Shown: in pieces, positions 57,999-64,000 of the stretch
Layout of the letters: each line of letters begins with the position of its first letter
Position numbering within the stretch: the first letter of the stretch is position 1
DNA from: Saccharopolyspora rosea
Lineage (GTDB): Bacteria > Actinomycetota > Actinomycetes > Mycobacteriales > Pseudonocardiaceae
Direction: 5' to 3'
DNA: 64,000 nucleotides
Assembly (NCBI RefSeq): GCF_025643595.1
Contig: NZ_CP102826.1
Location: 6,448,001 to 6,512,000 of the forward strand
Position numbers and translations under genes: made by a program
The notes under the pieces: model-generated
The model's input: the letters and a program-made list of their open reading frames with translations, nothing else
The model's database searches: none
Told to the model about the DNA's origin: nothing

Positions 57999-58775
57999 AT
58001 GCGCATCGGTGCCCACGTCCGGGACGACGATCCGCTCACCGCCGCGGCGGAGCGGGACGCGGAGATCGTGCAGTTCTTCCTGTCCGACCCGCAGGGGTGG
58101 AAGACGCCGAAACCGCATCCGCAGGCGGAGCAGCTGCGCGACGGCGAGGTGGCGGTGTTCATCCACGCGCCGTACGTGATCAACGTGGCGTCGCTGAACA
58201 ACCGGATCCGCATCCCGTCCCGCAAGGCGGTCGGCCAGCACGCGAAGGCCGCGGCGTCGGTCGGCGCGCAGGGCCTGATCGTGCACGGCGGGCACGTCAC
58301 CAAGGACGACGACCCGGCCGAGGGCGTGGCGAACTGGCGCAAGCTGTTCGAGCGGCAGGCGGCCGAGGGCGGCTTCGAGGTGCCGATCCTCATCGAGAAC
58401 ACCGCGGGCGGCGCGAACGCGATGGCCCGGCGGTTCGACGCGCTCGCCAGGCTGTGGGACGCCGTGGGCGAGTTCGACGTCGGGTTCTGCCTGGACACCT
58501 GCCACGCCCACTCGGCCGGCGAGGACCTGCTGGACGTCGTGGACCGGGTCCGGGCGATCACCGGGCGGATCGACCTGGTGCACCTCAACGACTCGCGGGA
58601 CGGGTTCGGCTCCTCGCGGGACCGCCACGCCAACATCGGCAGCGGCACCATCGACCCGGACCTGCTGGTGGCGGTGTGCTCGAACGCGGCGGCGCCGGTG
58701 GTCGTGGAGACACCGGCCGAGGGCCAGGCCGCGGACATCGCGTTCCTCCGGGAACGGTGCAGCGCCGCGTCGTGA
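57999..58775 (+). CDS. nfo: Endonuclease IV (AP endonuclease)
   Basis: 258 residues, a TIM-barrel AP endonuclease 2-type protein. Metal-binding blocks are IVHGGHVT, ILIENTAGG, FCLDTCHAHSAGE, VHLNDSRDGFGSSRDRHANI and a final VVVETPAEGQ, in the order of the Nfo zinc ligands. It cuts 5' to abasic sites in base-excision repair. ATG at 57999 lies 6 nt behind TAGACT without a Shine-Dalgarno, so the message is probably leaderless. Its stop overlaps the start of the next gene (GTGA). Confidence 0.93.
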   Translation: MRIGAHVRDDDPLTAAAERDAEIVQFFLSDPQGWKTPKPHPQAEQLRDGEVAVFIHAPYVINVASLNNRIRIPSRKAVGQHAKAAASVGAQGLIVHGGHVTKDDDPAEGVANWRKLFERQAAEGGFEVPILIENTAGGANAMARRFDALARLWDAVGEFDVGFCLDTCHAHSAGEDLLDVVDRVRAITGRIDLVHLNDSRDGFGSSRDRHANIGSGTIDPDLLVAVCSNAAAPVVVETPAEGQAADIAFLRERCSAAS

Positions 58776-60142
58776 GGGCGGCGCAGCAGGGGGAGGGGGA
58801 CGCCATCGGGGCTCCGGTCGCGACCGGCTGGACGACGCGACGCGCCCTGACGCTGTCCGCGCTGGTCGCGTTGTGCCTGTTCACCGCGTTCACCCTGGCG
58901 CTGGGGTACGCGAACAAGGCGCGTTGCACCGGACCGGACTTCGACGAGTGGGGCCGCTCCCAGCCCGCCTACCAGGAACGCGCGTACGGCGACGCGTGCT
59001 ACTCGGACATCCAGAACCTGTGGATCGGCCGGGACATCGACCGGCACGTGTTCCCGTACGTGCACGGCGGGATCGACCAGGACGGTTCGCTGCACGGCGG
59101 CGTCGTCGAATACCCGGTCCTGACCGGCGTTCTGATGTGGCTGGGCGCCGCCTTCGCGCACACCGACGCCGGGTTCCTGGCGGCCTCGGCGCTGCTGATG
59201 GCGCCGTTCGGGATCGCGGTCGCGTGGTGGTTGGGCCGGTTGAGCGGATGGCGCGCGCTGCTGTGGGCGATCGGCCCGCCGCTGGTGCTCTACGCCTTCC
59301 ACAACTGGGACCTGCCGGTGGTGGCGTGCGCGACGGCGGCGGTCTTCGTGGTGCACCGCTGCACGTCGATGTCGTTGCGCCGGCGCGCGACGCTGGCCGC
59401 CGTGCTACTGGGGCTCGGCGTGGCGCTCAAGCTGTACCCGGGGATCTTCGTGCCGCCGCTGGCGCTGTACGTGCTCACGGGCGGCTCCGACGGGCCGCCG
59501 CGCCGGTGGGACGTGCGCGGGGCGTTGCAGGTCGTCGGCGCGGCGCTGGCCACGGTCGTCGTGGTGAACCTCCCGTTCGCGATCGCCGGGTTCGGCGGCT
59601 GGCTGGCGTCGTTCGAGTTCCAGTCCCGCCGCCAGGTGGACATCAGCACGAACTCCGTGTGGTACTGGGGTTTCCGGCACTGGGCCGGCACCGACGAGTT
59701 CCAGTCGGTGGTGGGCGTGGTCTCGCCGCTGCTGGTCCTGCTGTCGTTCGCGGTGGCGTGCTGGATCGGCTGGCGCCGCTTCCGCCGGACCGGCACGTAC
59801 CCGTGGATCCAGGTGTGCGCCGCGATGCTGTGCGGATTCCTGCTGCTGCACAAGGTGCACTCGCCGCAGTACACGCTCTGGCTGCTGCCGTTCTTCGTGC
59901 TGGTCTCGGTGCGCTGGGGCTGGATCGCCGCGTACCTGCTGGCGGACCTGGCGATGGGCATCAGCATCTTCGGCTGGCTGTACCTGAACATGACCGGGCA
60001 GCCCAGCGGGATCCACGACGGCTTCACCGCGCAGGCCCTCATGATCGGAATCTGGGGCCGGGCCGCGCTGCTCGTCGGCCTCTTCCCGGCGTTCCTCGCG
60101 GCGCGCAGCTCGGTCGAGGACCGCCCGCACCGCCGCGCGTGA
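58772..60142 (+). CDS. GT87/DUF2029-type integral membrane glycosyltransferase
   Basis: 456 residues, about 11 membrane helices. The first extracytoplasmic loop contains FPYVHGGIDQDGSLHGGVVEYP, where acidic residues of GT-C-fold glycosyltransferases usually lie, and GVALKLYPGIF is the conserved K-L-Y-P motif. Such enzymes use polyprenyl-phosphate sugars to build mannosides or arabinans of the envelope. GTG at 58772 overlaps the nfo stop by 4 nt. It converges on a second GT87 gene with a 4-bp gap, so the two are neighbours of the same family in opposite directions. Confidence 0.84.
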   Translation: MRAAQQGEGDAIGAPVATGWTTRRALTLSALVALCLFTAFTLALGYANKARCTGPDFDEWGRSQPAYQERAYGDACYSDIQNLWIGRDIDRHVFPYVHGGIDQDGSLHGGVVEYPVLTGVLMWLGAAFAHTDAGFLAASALLMAPFGIAVAWWLGRLSGWRALLWAIGPPLVLYAFHNWDLPVVACATAAVFVVHRCTSMSLRRRATLAAVLLGLGVALKLYPGIFVPPLALYVLTGGSDGPPRRWDVRGALQVVGAALATVVVVNLPFAIAGFGGWLASFEFQSRRQVDISTNSVWYWGFRHWAGTDEFQSVVGVVSPLLVLLSFAVACWIGWRRFRRTGTYPWIQVCAAMLCGFLLLHKVHSPQYTLWLLPFFVLVSVRWGWIAAYLLADLAMGISIFGWLYLNMTGQPSGIHDGFTAQALMIGIWGRAALLVGLFPAFLAARSSVEDRPHRRA

Positions 60143-60146
60143 AGTC

Positions 60147-61772
60147 CTATGTGGACATCCGCCGGGACACCGCGGCGCGCACGCGGGAGAACGCGGCCGG
60201 TCCGGGGAGCGCAACCCGGTCCGGGGCGCCGTCGAGCGGCCCGCCCAGCGGGTCGTCCACCGGTTCGGCGAACCGCGGGCTGGGCAGCGCGAGAGCGAGG
60301 CGGACCTTGTCCTCCGCCGGGTGCAGGACCTCCCGGACGACCACCACGCACACCGCCACGACCATGATGTCGCGGATGACCACGGCGCCCAGGAACCAGC
60401 CCTCCGGGAGCCCCTTGTTGCCGGTGCCCAGGTAGTAGTACATGCGCGGGGCCCACACCGCGGCGTCGACGGCCATCCAGCCGAGCAGCAGCCGCCAGCG
60501 GGGCACCGCGAGCACGGCCAGCGGCACCAGCCACAGCGAGTACTGCGGACTCCAGACCTTGTTCGTCAGCAGGAACGCGGCCACCACCAGGAAGCACAGC
60601 TGCGCGAGCCGCGGCCGCTTCGGGGCGGCCAGGCCGAGCCAGCCGATCCCCGCGCACAGCAGCAGGAACAGCCCCAGGCTGACCGCGTTCAGCACCACCG
60701 GGACCTGGTTGGCGCCCAGCGGTCCGTCGAAGCCCGACCAGCCGGTGAAGTACATCAGCGCGTTGTACAGCGAGTCCGGGTCGGCGGGCCGCTGGTTGTT
60801 CAGCCGGAAGAACTCGCTCCAGCCGGCCGGGAACAGCACCAGGATCGGCACGTTGACCACGAGCCACGTCATCGCGGTCGCCAGCAGCGTGCGCACGCCG
60901 TCGTGCCATCGGCCGGAACGCAGGCACAGCACGAGCAGCGGTCCGAGGAAGAACAGCGGGTACAGCTTCGCCGCGCCGCCCAGTCCGATCAGCACGCCCG
61001 CGAGCACCGGTCGTCGACGTGCCCAGGCGAGCAGCCCGGTGGTGGCGAAAGCCGTTGCCAGCGCGTCGAAATTGGTGAAGGCGTGGACGAAGACCAGCGG
61101 CGACACCGCCGCCAGCGCCGCGTCCCAGACGCGGCGGCGGCACAGCATCACCAGTGCCCAGACCGTGGTCAGCCACGCGGCGGCGAGCCAGAACGTGGTG
61201 ATGTTGAAGTACAGCACGGTGGTGTTCCCGCTCGGCAGCCAACCGAACGCGGCCAACGTCCGCCACCCGTCGGCGACGCGCGCGTCGACCCACTGGAACA
61301 GGCCGGTGACCACCGGGTACTCCATGTACCGGACGTGCTGCGCGGGCGTGCCCGCGTTCTCCACCCAGGACGTCTTGTACGGGAACGCGTTGTCCGGCGC
61401 CAGATCCCCCATGCCGTAGCGGGGGATGATGTCGGTGTAGCACATCGCCGTGTACTGCTTGTTGCCGCTCCAGTCCAGCTGCGGACCGCTGCCGGTGTCC
61501 CGGGTGACCTGGCAGGGCGCCTTGAACAGCCAGGCCGCGGCGAGCACCAGGACCGCCAGCAGCAGGACCACCCGCAGCGGCGTCCAGAACCACTGACGCC
61601 CCACCTGGGCGTGCCGTCCCAGCCTGCCGCCGAACGGGCGGCTGATCCGCCGCGCGACCGGCTCGGTCCACGTCGGCGCGATCCGGTCCGCCGGGCCGAG
61701 GCCGTCGCCGTCGACGGCGGAGCTGGGACGCGGTTTCGGCTCAGGACCGGGTTGCTCGGGCGACGTGGACAC
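60147..61772 (-). CDS. GT87/DUF2029-type integral membrane glycosyltransferase
   Basis: 541 residues. A cytoplasmic N-terminus of about 65 residues precedes roughly 11 helices. Conserved points are YMEYPVVTGLFQW in the first loop, GGAAKLYPLFFLGP (the K-L-Y-P motif) and NKVWSPQYSLWLVPL. It is the counterpart of the Rv0051-type membrane protein beside ponA1 in mycobacteria. GTG at 61772 lies 6 nt behind TAGCAT, suggesting a leaderless transcript. It is downstream of, and in the same direction as, the PBP gene, separated by a hairpin. Confidence 0.85.
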   Translation of the reverse strand: MSTSPEQPGPEPKPRPSSAVDGDGLGPADRIAPTWTEPVARRISRPFGGRLGRHAQVGRQWFWTPLRVVLLLAVLVLAAAWLFKAPCQVTRDTGSGPQLDWSGNKQYTAMCYTDIIPRYGMGDLAPDNAFPYKTSWVENAGTPAQHVRYMEYPVVTGLFQWVDARVADGWRTLAAFGWLPSGNTTVLYFNITTFWLAAAWLTTVWALVMLCRRRVWDAALAAVSPLVFVHAFTNFDALATAFATTGLLAWARRRPVLAGVLIGLGGAAKLYPLFFLGPLLVLCLRSGRWHDGVRTLLATAMTWLVVNVPILVLFPAGWSEFFRLNNQRPADPDSLYNALMYFTGWSGFDGPLGANQVPVVLNAVSLGLFLLLCAGIGWLGLAAPKRPRLAQLCFLVVAAFLLTNKVWSPQYSLWLVPLAVLAVPRWRLLLGWMAVDAAVWAPRMYYYLGTGNKGLPEGWFLGAVVIRDIMVVAVCVVVVREVLHPAEDKVRLALALPSPRFAEPVDDPLGGPLDGAPDRVALPGPAAFSRVRAAVSRRMST

Positions 61773-61800
61773 GTCCGGATGCTACTTGGGCCGCAACGAC

Positions 61801-61838
61801 GACGGGGGCACCCGCACCGTGGTGCGGATGCCCCCGTC
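61801..61838 (-). terminator. Hairpin between the PBP and GT87 genes
   Basis: GACGGGGGCA (61801-61810) and TGCCCCCGTC (61829-61838), 10 bp, with an inner CCGCACC/GGTGCGG stem. It would end the PBP transcript just before the GT87 promoter. Confidence 0.7.
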
Positions 61839-61858
61839 CGGTTCGTCGCCGAAACGGC

Positions 61859-64000
61859 TCAGCCGTAACTGTTGTCCCTGGTCTGCGTCGGCCCGACGGC
61901 GTTCTGCCCGTCGCCGGTGTCGGTCCCGTCACCGCCGCCGGTGCCGTCGCCACCGGTGCAGCCGAACAGACCGCAGTGCTCACCGCTGCCCGGACGGGTC
62001 CGGGTCGGCGAGGTCTCCGACTCCGACGGGTCGGTCGACTCGCTCGGCGGCAGCGAGGACGACGGCGGCTCCGAGGACGACGGCGGCGGCTCCGAGGACG
62101 TGGGCGGCGGGGGCAGCGGGATGTCCTGGAACTGGCCGATCGGGGTCGGCTTCGGGAACTGCTCGATCGGCAGGTTCTTGTGGTACAGGTTCATGAATTC
62201 CTGCCACACGTGGCCGGGCAGCCCCGCACCGTAGACGATCTTGCCGGTGTGGTCGGTCAGCGGCGCGGGCTTGCCGTCCTTCTCCGCCAGCATCGCGACC
62301 GCCGAGGACAGCTGCCGCGTGGACCCGACCATCCAGGCGTTCTGGTTGTCCGAGGTGCTGCCGTACTGGTTGGTACCGGTCTTGGAGGCGACCGGCCGGT
62401 TGTTGTCCAGCCCGATGTGCGAGTGGTCGGCCACGTCGAACATCGTGTCCACCAGGTTGGCCACCAGGTTCTTGCTCTCCGACGCCGTGCTGGCGAAGGC
62501 GGGCTGGTTGACCGGCTTGTCGAAGGGGATCGTCTTCTCCGAGTTGGAGATCTTCGACACCAGGTGCGGCTGGATCTTCATGCCGTCGTTGGCGAACGTC
62601 GCGTACGCGCCCGCCATGTCGAGCGGCCGCACGCCGTACATGCCCAGCGCGATACCCGCGTCCACGCCGCCGTTCGGGCTGTGCAGCGACTCCTTGCCGC
62701 CGTACTGCTTCGGAATCCCGGCCTGGTAGGCGGTGTTGGCCACGTTCTGCGGGCCGAACTGGACGGCCATGTTCACGAAGACGGTGTTGACCGACTTGGT
62801 CATCGCCTCGCGGACACCGCAGTGGTTCGGCACGTCGCAGGCCACACCCGCGGAGTTGCGGAACGTGGTGCCCGCGATCTCCTGCGGCGAACTGCCGTCG
62901 TAGAACAGGCCGACGCCCTTGTTCTGCTCCAGACCGGTCAGCGCGACGAACGGCTTGAACGACGAGCCCGGCGGCTGCGCCGCGTTGGCGTAGTCGAACC
63001 CGCCGACCTTCTGGCCACCGCCGTAGTACGCCTTGACCTGCCCCGTCTTCGGGTCCACCGCCACCAGCGAGGTCCGGATGTCGTCCGGTTCCCCGTTGGT
63101 GACGTCGTTGACGGCCTGCTCGGCGTACTGCTGCGCCTTCGGGTCGATCGTCGTGGTGATCGTGAAGCCGCCGCGGGCCAGCGCGTCCTGCGAGTAGCCC
63201 TCCTGCTCCAGCTCGCGCAGCGCGGCCTCGCGGATGTGGTACTGCGTGCCGGTGATCGCCTCACCCCGCCAGTCGTCGCGGCCGCGGGTCTGCGGCAGCT
63301 GCGCGGCCTGGCGCTCGGCCGGCGAGATGAAGTGGTTCTTGACCATCTGGTCCATGACGTAGTTCCAACGCCAGGTGGCCTGCTTGAGGTTGGCCGCCGG
63401 GTCGTTGTCGTACGGCCGCTGGACCATGCCGGCCAGGACCGCGGCCTCCTCCGGGTTGAGGTCCTTGGGCTTCTTGCCGAAGTAGTTCTCCGCGGCGGAG
63501 TTGATGCCGTACGCGCCCCGCCCGTAGAAGGCGGTGTTCAGGTACGCCATCAGGATCTGGTCCTTGGACTGCTGCTGGGTCATCTTGAACGCCAGCACGA
63601 CCTCCCGGAACTTCCGGGTGTAGGTGTGCTGGTCGGCGTTGAGCTCCAGCTTGATGTACTGCTGCGTCAGCGTCGAACCACCACCGGTGCCGGCCAGCGC
63701 CGACCGGACGATGCCCATGACGTCGAAGCCTGGGTTGCTGTAGAACGACGCGTCCTCGGCCGCCATGGTCGCGTTGCGCATCGCCGGGGACACCTCGTCG
63801 AGGCTGTGGATCATCGTCCGCGGCTTGCCCTCCTGGGGCTGGATGCGCGTCATCTCCTGGCCGTTGGAGTAGTTGACGGTGATCGTCTGCTGCGTCTGCT
63901 TCGCGATCTCCTCCGGGTTGGGCACCGGCCAGGCGAAGTACCCGTAGACCGCGATCGCCATCGGCACCAGGATCCCGGCGGCGACGGCGATGTAGCAGCT
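61859..64000 (-). CDS. ponA: Class A penicillin-binding protein (PonA type), N-terminus beyond window
   Basis: 713 residues are visible; the frame stays open to the right edge, so the 5' end is missing. A membrane helix (YIAVAAGILVPMAIAVYGY) leads into the glycosyltransferase domain with MAAEDASFYSNPGFD (catalytic Glu) and STLTQQYIK. The transpeptidase domain has SSFKPF (SxxK), KSVNTVF (SxN) and SKTGTNQ (KTG). A Ser/Pro-rich tail with a short CGLFGC loop ends the protein. It polymerises and cross-links peptidoglycan. Gene order next to the GT87 gene matches mycobacterial ponA1. Confidence 0.95.
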   Translation of the reverse strand, partial: SCYIAVAAGILVPMAIAVYGYFAWPVPNPEEIAKQTQQTITVNYSNGQEMTRIQPQEGKPRTMIHSLDEVSPAMRNATMAAEDASFYSNPGFDVMGIVRSALAGTGGGSTLTQQYIKLELNADQHTYTRKFREVVLAFKMTQQQSKDQILMAYLNTAFYGRGAYGINSAAENYFGKKPKDLNPEEAAVLAGMVQRPYDNDPAANLKQATWRWNYVMDQMVKNHFISPAERQAAQLPQTRGRDDWRGEAITGTQYHIREAALRELEQEGYSQDALARGGFTITTTIDPKAQQYAEQAVNDVTNGEPDDIRTSLVAVDPKTGQVKAYYGGGQKVGGFDYANAAQPPGSSFKPFVALTGLEQNKGVGLFYDGSSPQEIAGTTFRNSAGVACDVPNHCGVREAMTKSVNTVFVNMAVQFGPQNVANTAYQAGIPKQYGGKESLHSPNGGVDAGIALGMYGVRPLDMAGAYATFANDGMKIQPHLVSKISNSEKTIPFDKPVNQPAFASTASESKNLVANLVDTMFDVADHSHIGLDNNRPVASKTGTNQYGSTSDNQNAWMVGSTRQLSSAVAMLAEKDGKPAPLTDHTGKIVYGAGLPGHVWQEFMNLYHKNLPIEQFPKPTPIGQFQDIPLPPPPTSSEPPPSSSEPPSSSLPPSESTDPSESETSPTRTRPGSGEHCGLFGCTGGDGTGGGDGTDTGDGQNAVGPTQTRDNSYG

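Noticed and set aside
1-64000. tRNA, rRNA, CRISPR arrays, insertion sequences, prophage or integrase genes.
   Set aside because: No cloverleaf-type sequence, spaced identical repeats, transposase or integrase motif was seen on either strand by reading; a tRNAscan or IS search could still find a missed item.

Overview
This is a 64 kb stretch of a high-GC actinomycete chromosome. Heavy G/C third positions, frequent GTG starts and the gene complement point to the Pseudonocardiaceae (a Saccharopolyspora/Amycolatopsis/Actinosynnema-like organism). That family placement is inference; the genus cannot be fixed from the sequence. No tRNA, rRNA, insertion sequence, phage gene or CRISPR array was seen. 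The right end (ponA-type PBP, GT87 membrane proteins, rpsF-ssb-rpsR-rplI, dnaB) follows the order found near the replication origin in mycobacteria and relatives. A parS-like site and a cluster of DnaA-box-like nonamers fit that position.

Layout. 0-9.4 kb: a partial CoA-transferase, an MFS exporter, an Erm-type 23S rRNA methyltransferase with an apparent leader-peptide attenuator, a Tat-exported PhoX-like phosphatase, an MBL hydrolase/MFS pair, an SDR and an MTA/SAH-deaminase-like amidohydrolase. 9.3-22.4 kb: two NarL-type two-component systems, a MacB/FtsX-type ABC exporter, trmB, a universal stress protein, a second ABC exporter and a HAD phosphatase. 22.5-27.3 kb: an operon of two dynamin-like GTPases flanking a small GrpE-like protein, ending in a DUF6802-like protein. 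27.6-38.1 kb: GTP-dependent PEP carboxykinase, a ROK regulator, a secreted SGNH lipase, a large beta-solenoid membrane protein, a polar amino-acid ABC importer and a secreted EEP-family protein. 38.4-48.5 kb: a VanW-family protein, a stand-alone GroES-like protein, an NHL/thioredoxin protein, two unknown proteins and a large NB-ARC/LuxR regulator. 48.5-53.0 kb: a decayed patch with AraC, VOC and YafY/WYL remnants among intact quinone reductase, PhyH, erythromycin esterase and SRPBCC genes. 53.1-64 kb: the conserved core of dnaB, rplI, rpsR, ssb, rpsF, nfo, two GT87 proteins and a class A PBP.

The most interesting reading is upstream of erm. A 15-codon leader ORF ends in a sequence perfectly complementary (9 bp) to the segment adjoining and overlapping the erm Shine-Dalgarno, and a competing hairpin sits between them. 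This is the architecture expected for macrolide-inducible attenuation. An erythromycin-esterase homologue lies about 48 kb away in the same window. Other notable points are the dynamin/GrpE operon, the DnaA-box cluster between dnaB and rplI, a candidate S6:S18 autoregulatory leader before rpsF, an exact 21-bp tandem duplication in the zinc site of the ROK regulator, and a deletion scar that removed the 5' ends of a divergent VOC/YafY gene pair. Many start codons lie 6-8 nt behind a TAnnnT hexamer, which suggests frequent leaderless transcripts.
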